NCBI GenBank assembly: GCA_003482905.1
Contig: DMXM01000039.1
Coordinates: forward strand, 8,272 to 72,271
DNA: 64,000 bases
DNA from: Elusimicrobiota bacterium
GTDB taxonomy: Bacteria > Elusimicrobiota > Elusimicrobia > Elusimicrobiales > UBA9959
Reading direction: 5' to 3'
This document shows positions 17,831 through 25,124 of the stretch, in pieces. Made by a program: the position numbers and the translations under genes. The stretch's first letter is position 1; each line of letters starts with the position of its first letter. The notes below the pieces were generated by a model. It was not told the DNA's origin. It did no database searches and worked only from the letters and a program-made list of their open reading frames with translations.

Positions 17831-18085
17831 CTACAGCGAGGCGCGCTCGGCCAGGAGGCTCAGCATCTCACCCACGTTTTTAAGCTTTCCGATCTCTCCG
17901 GCGTTTAACTTAACCCCGAATTCCTTTTCTACCGATACCACCAGCGTGATATGCATCAGGGAATCCCAGGTGTCGATATCCTTGGCGGTCATTTCCTCGG
18001 ATAATTGGATGGTCTCGTCGTCAAAAACGTCCCGGAATACCGAGGTAAGCCGCCTCACTATCTCGTCTTTTTCTATCTTAGCCAT
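17831..18085 (-). CDS. Dedicated acyl carrier protein
   Basis: This is an 84-residue four-helix carrier. The phosphopantetheine serine is Ser42 in 'DIDTWDSLMHI', where fatty-acid ACPs usually have 'GADSLD'. The 'WDSL' form is typical of carriers in secondary or surface-glycan pathways working with FkbH enzymes. The start at 18085 follows AAAGGA; a longer frame extends into the FkbH gene and is not credible. It is the last gene of a minus-strand run maoC, radical SAM, fkbH, ACP, 11 bases after fkbH. The lack of a fatty-acid gene neighbourhood also argues against a housekeeping AcpP. Confidence 0.9.
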   Translation of the reverse strand: MAKIEKDEIVRRLTSVFRDVFDDETIQLSEEMTAKDIDTWDSLMHITLVVSVEKEFGVKLNAGEIGKLKNVGEMLSLLAERASL

Positions 18086-18096
18086 ATTTTCCTTTT

Positions 18097-19971
18097 TTAC
18101 GCCGCGGCGACGGCTTTCGCTATATAGCCGGCATAGTCCGGCACGGGCCCGGAGAGATCCAGCTCCCACTCGGCGCCGCCAGGATCTTCCCTTATCAGTT
18201 TAAAATTCAGCCGTTCATACAGGCGCTCCACCAGTTTGTTTTTCTTCGTGGGCAGGTAGCGCCCCCTTATTTTTTTATACCCGCCGCGCCTGGCGATCCC
18301 CACTATCTCGCCGCAGATAAACTCCTCCATGGTGCGGGCCAGCACCCTGCAGCTCATCACCCAGGTGTCTATCTCAAGAATTTCCGCGCCGGCTGCCTTC
18401 AGTATCACGGCCGAGATCAGGCCGTTGTCTCCAAAGCGGTCCTTCAGCTTGAAATAAACGCAGCGGCACCCGGGGACCGCCGTCATCGCCGTCAGGTCGC
18501 TTTCGCTATACCGGGTGGTGGTCAAGTGGAACTGGTTGCTTTTGTTTATCAGCTGGGCTATACGCGGCAGGTGCATGGGTTCAAGCTCGCCCACTACGGC
18601 CGTCATCTCCAGCTTTTTAAGATAATCCTCTATATTGGCGCACTGCTGCTGAAGGCCGGCCCGGACGGCGTTGTCCCTGTAGTAGTCGCCGCGTTTTACG
18701 TCTTCCGCGGAAAAGGCGACGGTCTCGAAATACATCGCGCCGTCGAGCGCGTCCACATAGCCGGCCGGGTCCGCGGGCAGCTCCAGCACGCTCACCTCCG
18801 GCAGTTCGGCGCGCACCAGCTGGCGCTCGGCCGGATTATCGTCCACAAAAACCATGGAATCCAGCCCGATGTTAAGCTCGGCGGCGATCTGGCGGATAGC
18901 GTCCGCTTTATTGCCCCAGCTGGCCTTGAACACGGAGATATCCTCCAGCTTCAGCTGCATGTCCGGGTGCGTAAGGAACGGCTCCCGCGCGGCCTCTTCT
19001 TCGTTCTTGCTGCAGACCGCCAGGATTATGCCCCTTTCTTTCAGCCTCTTTAAATAACCCTGGAAATCCGCGAAGGCTTCGCCGTCCGGCCCGTCGCCCA
19101 ACGCTATGCCGCTGACGCCGTCGTCGCCTATCACTCCGCCCCACAGCGTATTGTCCAGGTCCAGCACAACGCACTTCTTGGCGAGGCCTTTTATGGCGCC
19201 TATTATTTTGGCCGCGCCACAGGCCACCAGCCCGGTGGCGTCCAGCGAAAAGGTGTGCTTGGAGTGATACCAGAACCTGGCGTCGTGCCACCTGGTCTTG
19301 CCGAAAGCCGAGGAGATGGCCTCCATGTCCAGGATGGAGACCCCGGCCGGGGCGGCTTTAGCCAGTTCCAGATTGTAAAGGCGCAGCGCGCCAAGGCGGC
19401 TCCATGGCACCGAGCCCTCGTAGTTGCCCAGCACCCTGTGCGCGGGGATATCCGCGTTGCTCTGTATCACGTGACAACCGGAATTCTTTTTAAGCGCGGC
19501 CCACAGCCCGGCGGCCGAACGCACCGCGGCGTGGACCGCGGCCTTCACGTCTTCCGCCGCGGCCCCGTGCCCGAGGCTTATCCTGACGTCGCGGTAGTTG
19601 GTAAGGATCAGCGTGATCTCCGGCTTAAAAGCGTAAAGCGCGCTTTGCGGGTCCAATATCACCTGGTGCACGGTATCGTATTCGGATTCAAAAACCTCGG
19701 CCCCCAGGCCCTCGCAGGCCAGGAGGAATTTCATAACGGGCACCAGGTGCGATGCCGTGCCGCTTGAAAGCACAGCCAGGCGCAGCCGCGGCAGATTAAG
19801 GGCGGCGGCGGGAATGGCCGCGAACAGGGAAGCGAACCTGGCCTGAAGCGCGAAATCGCAGCCTGAGGAGGCCGCCCCTTTCAGCGCGCTGAACGCGAGG
19901 GCGTAGTCTTTGGCGGCTATAGCCTTTTTGGCTTCGGCAAGAACCGCTTTCTTATTTTCCCTTTCGCCCAT
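18097..19971 (-). CDS. FkbH-like HAD-superfamily enzyme (glyceryl-ACP loading type)
   Basis: This 624-residue protein has three parts. Residues ~60-250 are an SGNH-like/Rossmann N-terminal domain ('LRLAVLSSGTASHLVPVMKFLL', 'PQSALYAFKPEITLIL') found in long FkbH proteins. Residues ~265-420 are the HAD-IIIC core: 'VVLDLDNTLWGG' (Asp271, Asp273), 'LAVCSKNEEEA' (Cys320) and 'MVFVDDNPAERQLVR'. Residues ~470-610 are a GNAT-like domain ('QLINKSNQFHLTTTRYSESDL', 'DRFGDNGLISAVIL'). Characterised FkbH proteins take 1,3-bisphosphoglycerate, dephosphorylate it and load D-glyceryl onto an ACP thiol. The adjacent ACP and AcpS fit that role here. The 5' end overlaps the radical SAM gene by 20 bases. The family is secure; glyceryl as product is inferred. 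Confidence 0.87.
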   Translation of the reverse strand: MGERENKKAVLAEAKKAIAAKDYALAFSALKGAASSGCDFALQARFASLFAAIPAAALNLPRLRLAVLSSGTASHLVPVMKFLLACEGLGAEVFESEYDTVHQVILDPQSALYAFKPEITLILTNYRDVRISLGHGAAAEDVKAAVHAAVRSAAGLWAALKKNSGCHVIQSNADIPAHRVLGNYEGSVPWSRLGALRLYNLELAKAAPAGVSILDMEAISSAFGKTRWHDARFWYHSKHTFSLDATGLVACGAAKIIGAIKGLAKKCVVLDLDNTLWGGVIGDDGVSGIALGDGPDGEAFADFQGYLKRLKERGIILAVCSKNEEEAAREPFLTHPDMQLKLEDISVFKASWGNKADAIRQIAAELNIGLDSMVFVDDNPAERQLVRAELPEVSVLELPADPAGYVDALDGAMYFETVAFSAEDVKRGDYYRDNAVRAGLQQQCANIEDYLKKLEMTAVVGELEPMHLPRIAQLINKSNQFHLTTTRYSESDLTAMTAVPGCRCVYFKLKDRFGDNGLISAVILKAAGAEILEIDTWVMSCRVLARTMEEFICGEIVGIARRGGYKKIRGRYLPTKKNKLVERLYERLNFKLIREDPGGAEWELDLSGPVPDYAGYIAKAVAAA

Positions 19972-21595
19972 AAGCGGCTCCTTTGACTATCGCCTCAATG
20001 CGGCCAAAATCCTCGTCTTTGTCGTTGAACGCGCCCGCCATCTGCTTCTCCATAAGCCGGTTGAGGCAGCGCTGCATTTCCGCTATCTCGGCAAAAGTGA
20101 AACCCTGGTCGTAGAGGTACGCCAGCTGCCAAAGGTTGGTGTCCGGGTCCATGAACACGCTGTTCTTTACCCTGGAGAATATTTCCGCTTTCTTGGCGTG
20201 CGCGCCGGCATAATCCATGGTGTCGTGCTTCCAGCCCGCGGGCGCGCCGGACAGGCCGTACCTGGCGCGATCCCTGTACGCCGGCGTATGCTCCATAAAA
20301 TAGTATTCCTTCAGTGTGTAAAAATCCAGGCCGGTTTCCTCGATAAACCGGATATCCTCCTCCACCGTCCCGGCGGTTTCGCCGGGGAAGCCTATGATAA
20401 AAGCGCCTATGGTGGTAATGCCGGATTTTTTAAGGAACCCCACGCCCTCCCGATACTGCCGGGCGGTGCTTTTCTTGTTCATGTTCTTCAGGATAACGTC
20501 GCTGGCGGACTCTATGCCCAGGTATACGCCCCGGCAGCCGGAGTCGCGCATCAGCCCGGCCAGCTCCTCGTCAACGAACTGGGCGCGCAGGAAGCAGAAC
20601 CACTCGAAGTTATGCTTCTTGAACAGCGCGCACATTTCCCTGAAGCGCTGCACCGGGACATTGAAGGTGTCGTCCACGAAAATTATCCTGTCCACCCCCG
20701 GGATCCTGAGCGCCGCCTCCAGATTGCCGGCGATGGCCTCTACGCCCATGGCGTGGAAACCGCGCGCCACGACCGGGTACGAACAGAAGGCGCAGGCGAA
20801 CATGCACCCGCTGGAAGTGCGCAGCTGCACGGTGCGGTGCACGGTGTCCGGGGCTATCTTATCCCACAGCGGCGGCATCTCGTCCAGGACCGGGGGATTC
20901 CACTGCTCGCCGGTAAGAAAGAAGCTTCCCGACGCGGCTCCGCCGTTAAACGCGGCCAGGTTGTTGACCCCGGCGAGGGGGGCGCCCGTTTTGCGGGCGG
21001 TCAGCAGGTCGCGCAGGTCCGGCTCGGAGTTGAAAGCGAAAAGCGAGTAATCTATGCCGCATTTGCGCATGGGCCTTTCCAGCTGCGCCGGCCCCCCGTT
21101 GGTGGCCCTTTCGTTTATGAAAGCTCCGCCGGTAACTATCTCAATGCCTGGATAGGCGCTCCGGAGCTGTTTGCACAGCTTCTGCACGGAGGCGAACGAC
21201 AGGTGAAAAGTGCTGGACAGCCCTACCAGCGGCGGCCGGGCGCAGGCCTCGTACGCGGCCGCGAAGGAATCCCACTCCGAGGAAAGATTATTTATCACTT
21301 TGGTCTTTATGCCGTAATGCAGCAGGTAGGCCGCCAGGTGCATCCCGCTAAGGCCGGGCAGGTTCCAGATATTAAGCATTTCGCGCCGCTCGGGATAGCC
21401 GGCTTCGCAGAAAAATGAACCGCGGCGGGCATAATTAAGGACGTCGAGGTGGGAACGGAACCCGCCCCTGAAATACAGCATCCTCGGGTAGACCAGGTCG
21501 CGGAAAAGGGCGATCCTCTCCACGGGCAGGCGCGAATAAGCCTCGTAGTCAACTACGTCGGCTTGCGAGATTATAATGAAGTCGGTATCCGTCAA
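19952..21595 (-). CDS. B12-binding-type radical SAM enzyme
   Basis: This is a 547-residue enzyme. The 4Fe-4S cluster motif CxxxCxxC is at Cys264, Cys268 and Cys271 ('SSGCMFACAFCSYPVVARG'). Upstream, residues ~70-200 form the Rossmann-like domain of cobalamin-binding radical SAM proteins ('GLSGMHLAAYLLHYGIKTKVI', 'PLVGLSSTFHLSFASVQKLC', 'GIEIVTGGAFIN'). No clear DxHxxG cobalamin ligand is seen, so B12 may bind base-off without a histidine or not at all. The family carries out C-methylations and rearrangements on unreactive carbons in surface sugars, lipids and antibiotics. It lies between maoC and fkbH in one operon, so it may modify the carrier-bound group or its acceptor. The reaction is unknown. 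Confidence 0.82.
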   Translation of the reverse strand: MTDTDFIIISQADVVDYEAYSRLPVERIALFRDLVYPRMLYFRGGFRSHLDVLNYARRGSFFCEAGYPERREMLNIWNLPGLSGMHLAAYLLHYGIKTKVINNLSSEWDSFAAAYEACARPPLVGLSSTFHLSFASVQKLCKQLRSAYPGIEIVTGGAFINERATNGGPAQLERPMRKCGIDYSLFAFNSEPDLRDLLTARKTGAPLAGVNNLAAFNGGAASGSFFLTGEQWNPPVLDEMPPLWDKIAPDTVHRTVQLRTSSGCMFACAFCSYPVVARGFHAMGVEAIAGNLEAALRIPGVDRIIFVDDTFNVPVQRFREMCALFKKHNFEWFCFLRAQFVDEELAGLMRDSGCRGVYLGIESASDVILKNMNKKSTARQYREGVGFLKKSGITTIGAFIIGFPGETAGTVEEDIRFIEETGLDFYTLKEYYFMEHTPAYRDRARYGLSGAPAGWKHDTMDYAGAHAKKAEIFSRVKNSVFMDPDTNLWQLAYLYDQGFTFAEIAEMQRCLNRLMEKQMAGAFNDKDEDFGRIEAIVKGAAYGRKGK

Positions 21596-21604
21596 AAGAC
21601 CCCT

Positions 21605-22033
21605 CTATCCGGTAAAGCCCAGCTGCACCTTGCCCCTGGCCGCCGTGGCGCCGGAACCTTTTACAAGCACGGCGACCTGCAGCACCATAACTTTTGAAGC
21701 CTGGGAAAGCTGGCTCACGGAGGCGGAAACCGTCAGGAGGTCGCCGGCGCAGGCCGGGGACGGGAAGCTGAAAGAAGCGGAGTGCAGCAGGCAATTCTTT
21801 CCGGGGAAGTGGACGCCGATAAGCCTGGAGACGAACCCGGCCAGCAGGAGGCCGTGGGCCACCCTGCCGCCGTAACCCCTCTCCCTGGCAAAAACTTCGT
21901 CCATGTGCAGCGGGCTGACGTCCCCGGTGGCGGCGGCGTATGCGTCTATGTCGGCGGCCGTCAGCGCATGGTCGAAGGCAAAAGCCTGCCCTTCCCTGAA
22001 ATCCTCAAAAACAAAAGAAGAAACAATGGTCAT
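21605..22033 (-). CDS. MaoC-like dehydratase/hydratase
   Basis: This 142-residue single hot-dog protein has the hydratase-2 signature 'ATGDVSPLHMDEVFARERGYGGRVAHGLLLAGFVSRLIG', with the catalytic Asp (GDVSPLH) and His in the expected places. Such enzymes add or remove water at the 2,3 position of acyl-CoA or acyl-ACP. It heads the minus-strand operon and stops 9 bases before the radical SAM start, so it probably acts on an ACP-bound hydroxyacyl group. It has a TATGAT hexamer exactly six bases before its ATG and no Shine-Dalgarno. It is divergent from the MBOAT operon. Confidence 0.85.
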   Translation of the reverse strand: MTIVSSFVFEDFREGQAFAFDHALTAADIDAYAAATGDVSPLHMDEVFARERGYGGRVAHGLLLAGFVSRLIGVHFPGKNCLLHSASFSFPSPACAGDLLTVSASVSQLSQASKVMVLQVAVLVKGSGATAARGKVQLGFTG

Positions 22034-22045
22034 AAGCGGATCATA
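22031..22045 (-). promoter_or_regulatory. Leaderless-type -10 of the maoC-fkbH-ACP operon
   Basis: On the minus strand TATGAT (22045-22040) is followed by six bases and then the ATG at 22033. No Shine-Dalgarno lies between, so transcription should begin at or next to the start codon. Confidence 0.5.
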
Positions 22046-22078
22046 AGCGCGCCGGAAGGCTCCCCCGTCGTACGTCTA

Positions 22079-22107
22079 TTGCCCCCCTGAAAACTAAATT
22101 ATATACT
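22079..22107 (+). promoter_or_regulatory. Promoter of the MBOAT operon
   Basis: TTGCCC (22079-22084), a 17-base spacer and TATACT (22102-22107). It lies in the same ~120-base divergent interval as the maoC promoter, so both arms of the cluster can be controlled together. Confidence 0.55.
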
Positions 22108-22153
22108 TTTAGGCGTCGCCTATCAACGGAGTTTGCGCTTTCTACCAGCCATA

Positions 22154-23380
22154 ATGAACCCGGAATCCTGGAAATTCGTCGCTTTTGTTTTGATATTCAT
22201 AGAAGCGAATTACTTGGCGTACGGGTCCCGCTTCAGGGGCGCGGTGCTCGCGGCCTTCAACACTTTTTTCCTTCTCGCGTTCATGGAGAACGCGGTCTCC
22301 CTGGCCTTCCTGGCCTGCTATTCGCTTTTGGTCTATAATCTGGCCAACCTGCTGCGCCGGCCCGCAGCGAAGAAAAGCCTGTTCCCGGTCCTGCTTTTCG
22401 CGACCCTTTTATTCCTGGTGGTCAAGAAATATGAAGTTCTCTCGGCCCTCCGGCTGGGCGCCCTGCTGGACCACCGGATCTGCATAATAGGTTTCTCCTA
22501 CATATTCTTCAAGCACCTGCACCTGCTGATAGATTCCCGGGACGGGCTTATCCGGGAAGTGACGCCCCTTTTGTTTTACAACTACACTTTCGGGTTCTAC
22601 ACCCTTATCGCGGGCCCCATACAGCGCTACAACAGCTTTGCGGCGGAGGCCGTGGCGGACAGAACGGCGGAAATTTACGACCGCCGCTTCCTGCTGACGC
22701 AGCTGGACCGCATAGTTACCGGCTACCTGAAGTTCTCGGTGCTGGCCAAGATACTGAAGATGTGGGCCGGCCCTTTCACCCTGGCGGCCCTGCCCCCGGG
22801 CGGGGCGCTGCCGCTGGCAAAGTTCGTGTTCGCCGCCTACGCCCTGTACCTGTTCGTTTATTTTAATTTTTCCGGCTACTGCGACATCGTCATAGGCGTC
22901 GCCAACCTGAGCGGCGTGCGCCTGCCCGAGAATTTCGCCGGCCCGCTCGCCGCGCGCAACCAGCTGGAGTTCTGGAGCCGCTGGCACATAACTCTTTCCC
23001 AGTGGCTCAATGACTACATATTCAACCCGCTGTGCAAACTCATCTTTTCCACAACGCCGGGGCTGGGGATACTTGGCGCGGGGATGATAGGCTATTTTGT
23101 AACGTTCTTTATCGCCGGGATGTGGCACGGCAACACTTACAGCTTCCTGGTCTTCGGGTGCCTGCTGGGCGCCGGAGTGGCGGGAGTAAAGCTGTACGAA
23201 TGGCTGCTGAAGGCCTTGCTCACCAAGGACCAGTTCAGGCGCTACCGGGCCAACAATATTATCAGGTACGCCGCTACCGTCCTCTCTTTTAACTACACCG
23301 CTTTCGCCTTCATCTTTTTTGAAAACTCTCCCCGTACGGTGCTGCCGGTACTGAAGGGCATACTGCGGGGCCTGCTATGA
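22154..23380 (+). CDS. MBOAT membrane O-acyltransferase (DltB/AlgI-like)
   Basis: This protein of about 408 residues has 9-11 membrane spans. The MBOAT core is unmistakable: 'FNFSGYCDIVIGVANLSGVRLPENFAGPLAARNQLEFWSRWHITLSQWLNDYIFNP' region, then 'GMWHGNTYSFLVFG' with the catalytic His. Family members move acyl groups from a cytoplasmic donor (D-alanyl-DltC, acetyl donors) across the membrane to surface polymers. The start is uncertain. ATG 22154 is used here; an in-frame TTG at 22133 directly abuts GGAG at 22128-22131, too close for good initiation. The stop overlaps the microprotein start by ATGA. The gene order MBOAT, microprotein, SGNH-like protein mirrors dltB/dltX/dltD content, and the ACP operon is divergent. 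Confidence 0.92.
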   Translation: MNPESWKFVAFVLIFIEANYLAYGSRFRGAVLAAFNTFFLLAFMENAVSLAFLACYSLLVYNLANLLRRPAAKKSLFPVLLFATLLFLVVKKYEVLSALRLGALLDHRICIIGFSYIFFKHLHLLIDSRDGLIREVTPLLFYNYTFGFYTLIAGPIQRYNSFAAEAVADRTAEIYDRRFLLTQLDRIVTGYLKFSVLAKILKMWAGPFTLAALPPGGALPLAKFVFAAYALYLFVYFNFSGYCDIVIGVANLSGVRLPENFAGPLAARNQLEFWSRWHITLSQWLNDYIFNPLCKLIFSTTPGLGILGAGMIGYFVTFFIAGMWHGNTYSFLVFGCLLGAGVAGVKLYEWLLKALLTKDQFRRYRANNIIRYAATVLSFNYTAFAFIFFENSPRTVLPVLKGILRGLL

Positions 23381-23502
23381 AACTGCCGCGCGATAAGGAC
23401 GAGCTGCGGCTGCTGGCGTGGCTGGCGCTGAAACTTTTTATCCTCTATATCATGCTGATGTCCAGCCTGAACAAAAGCGTGGTCATCTACCAGAAATTCT
23501 GA
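23377..23502 (+). CDS. 41-residue DltX-like membrane microprotein
   Basis: The start codon overlaps the MBOAT stop (ATGA at 23377-23380) and the stop lies five bases before the next gene, so the frame fills the gap exactly and is translationally coupled. It has a charged N-terminus (MKLPRDKDELR), one transmembrane helix (LLAWLALKLFILYIMLM) and a short tail ending VVIYQKF. DltX, the microprotein of D-alanylation operons, has the same plan: a single span and a C-terminal aromatic-Tyr-x-x-Phe end whose tyrosine carries the acyl group between DltB and DltD. Here the last four residues are Y-Q-K-F. Homology cannot be proven at this length; position, topology and C-terminus together make the call. 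Confidence 0.65.
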   Translation: MKLPRDKDELRLLAWLALKLFILYIMLMSSLNKSVVIYQKF

Positions 23503-23506
23503 CCCG

Positions 23507-24580
23507 ATGAAAAATTTCAACCTGCTGCTTTTAGCGTTGGCCGCCGCGCTGGCGGCGCTTTTCACCGCTGGGTACGGCGTGCACCGGGCCGGCAACGCGC
23601 TGGTGAACTCGGCGGTCGAAACCTACTACGCCGCCAAGCTGCAGCATAACCCGCTCAACAAGATGCCGGGGCCCCTGCTCTACAGCCGCGTGCGCTACCA
23701 GCTGCTCACGGACTACTCCTCCCTGTACTACACCCCCGCCGATATGGAGAAGGACCCCCGTGACAGGATACTGCTGGCAGGCCCCTCCAACCTGGGCAGC
23801 TCCCTCTGGCTGGACGCCGGAGAGCGCCTCCCGCCGCGGTATTCTCTTCATACGGCCTCGGTGGGCGGGTTCCATATTAACGAAATGAGCGCCATGCTGG
23901 ACATCTACGGCCGCTACCACAACTTCTTCGGCCGCCGGAACGTCGTCGTTCTCGGCCTCAGCTTCTTCTGCTTCCAGGAAAGCCCCTCCGACACCCGCAC
24001 CGGGATCTTTAACGACGTCATCTCCCGGGCCAAGATCTACTCGCGCGCGGAGGACGGCACTTACAGGCGGCGTCCCTTTTACGCGCTGAATATGATGACC
24101 AACGAGATCCGCATGTTTTACCTTGGCGCCTATTTTCACCTGCGCAACCTTGTCATAAAATCGTCCGAGAGCGCGTTTGGGAAAAAGATGTCCTTTGACG
24201 AACTTCTGGAAAACAGCAAAAAAATGTATGCGGCGCTGAACGACCCCGCCCCAAGGGAAGCGAACTGGCGCGCGCTGGGTGAACTGGCAACGCGCCTGCG
24301 CGCGGAAGGGCAGAAGGTAATAGTGATAGCCATGCCCATGCGCGCGGCCGTCAACAGATTCCCGCTGCAGGAACAATTCAAGCAGCGGATAAAAACCGCC
24401 GCAGGGGCCTACGGCTTTGACTACGTGGACCTCTCGGGCTTTTTGCGGGAGGACGAATTTTACTCGGACAGCCTCGTCTATTACAACTACACCGGGCGCG
24501 TAAGGCTGACGGACAGGTTTATCGAAATGGAGGCCAAAGATTACGGCGGCGACCTTTTCGGGCCACAGCGCGGGTTTTAA
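23507..24580 (+). CDS. SGNH-like membrane-anchored transferase (DltD/AlgJ-like)
   Basis: This 357-residue protein has an N-terminal signal anchor (residues 5-25) and an extracytoplasmic domain. The nucleophile block is 'RILLAGPSNLGSSLW' (Ser94), resembling the GSS block of DltD. Later strands 'RRNVVVLGLSFFCF' and 'KVIVIAMPMRAAVNRF' fit the alpha/beta fold. The C-terminal block, normally DxxH, reads 'FYSDSLVYYNYTGRVRLTDRF': an Asp (321) is present, but no histidine follows, so the canonical Ser-Asp-His triad looks incomplete. It is the third gene of the MBOAT operon and presumably completes transfer to the acceptor outside the inner membrane. Family assignment rests on fold pattern and context. 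Confidence 0.65.
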   Translation: MKNFNLLLLALAAALAALFTAGYGVHRAGNALVNSAVETYYAAKLQHNPLNKMPGPLLYSRVRYQLLTDYSSLYYTPADMEKDPRDRILLAGPSNLGSSLWLDAGERLPPRYSLHTASVGGFHINEMSAMLDIYGRYHNFFGRRNVVVLGLSFFCFQESPSDTRTGIFNDVISRAKIYSRAEDGTYRRRPFYALNMMTNEIRMFYLGAYFHLRNLVIKSSESAFGKKMSFDELLENSKKMYAALNDPAPREANWRALGELATRLRAEGQKVIVIAMPMRAAVNRFPLQEQFKQRIKTAAGAYGFDYVDLSGFLREDEFYSDSLVYYNYTGRVRLTDRFIEMEAKDYGGDLFGPQRGF

Positions 24581-24674
24581 TTCTTCCGGTTAAGCCGGCC
24601 GCGCGTTCACGACCCAGCCTCATTCCCCCTAAATTGGCGCGAGCGGTTATTCACAAATTTTCTTACGCGGGATT

Positions 24675-24692
24675 TGCTATAATAAATTTATG
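24675..24692 (+). promoter_or_regulatory. Extended -10, leaderless-type start of rpmB
   Basis: TGC-TATAAT (24675-24683), six bases, then ATG at 24690. No Shine-Dalgarno and no clear -35 are present. Transcription should start at or beside the A of the start codon. Confidence 0.6.
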
Positions 24693-24884
24693 TCTTACAA
24701 ATGCGAACTCTGCGGCAAGAAACCCGTTGCAGGCAATTCCTACAGCCATTCCAACAGGGCCAGCAAACGGATCTTCAAGCCCAACCTTCAGAAACAGAAA
24801 GTGGCGCTGGACGGCAAGACGCAGTCGGTCTACGTCTGCACCATCTGCATAAAGAGCGGCAAAGCAGTACGCGCGCTTAAATAA
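24690..24884 (+). CDS. rpmB: 50S ribosomal protein L28
   Basis: This 64-residue bL28 starts 'MSYKCELCGKKPVAGNSYSHSNRASKRIFKPNLQK', the standard L28 beginning, and has a second pair 'CTIC' near the C-terminus. The two CxxC pairs make this the zinc-binding (C+) form. It sits near the tRNA exit region of the large subunit. It stands alone rather than next to rpmG. Its message appears leaderless, which is notable for a ribosomal protein that must be made in quantity. Confidence 0.97.
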   Translation: MSYKCELCGKKPVAGNSYSHSNRASKRIFKPNLQKQKVALDGKTQSVYVCTICIKSGKAVRALK

Positions 24885-24913
24885 CCCTTACGGGACTTTC
24901 TTCGTTTCTTTCA

Positions 24914-24936
24914 AGGCCGCCCAAGCGGGGCGGCCT
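24914..24936 (+). terminator. GC-rich hairpin after rpmB
   Basis: The stem AGGCCGCCC / GGGCGGCCT (9 bp) has a 5-base loop. The following bases are not T-rich, so it may be a weak terminator or an RNA 3'-end stabiliser. Confidence 0.45.
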
Positions 24937-25032
24937 GAGTTATTTGCACCCCGAACAAAACACATTCATCCGCCGGCCGCGGGCGACCACAACCCGAAAC
25001 AAGAATTTAATATTTTATAAACAAGCCTTTTG

Positions 25033-25079
25033 TATAATTTCCTTGAGGTAATAAGGGATTTTATATAAATTCCCCTATT
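25033..25079 (+). promoter_or_regulatory. Promoter and AT-rich inverted repeat upstream of the coiled-coil genes
   Basis: TATAAT lies at 25033-25038. Just downstream, 25050-25079 forms an inverted repeat centred on TATATA (AATA.GGGATTTTATA / TATAAATTCCC.TATT, two mismatches). Its position in the leader suggests an operator or a leader hairpin. The ATG at 25125 has GGAGG. Confidence 0.4.
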
Positions 25080-25124
25080 TCTATTTTTGCATCGTCATGC
25101 GCGGAATTCGGCCGGAGGCCTTAA

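Noticed and set aside
19910..21418. 502-codon open frame on the plus strand over the radical SAM gene
   Set aside because: Antisense to a gene with an intact CxxxCxxC; His/Arg/Pro-rich and featureless.
15812..24580. Reading the whole stretch as an O-antigen or capsule cluster
   Set aside because: No Wzx, Wzy, Wzz, ABC exporter or nucleotide-sugar genes; the MBOAT/ACP content fits an acylation system better.
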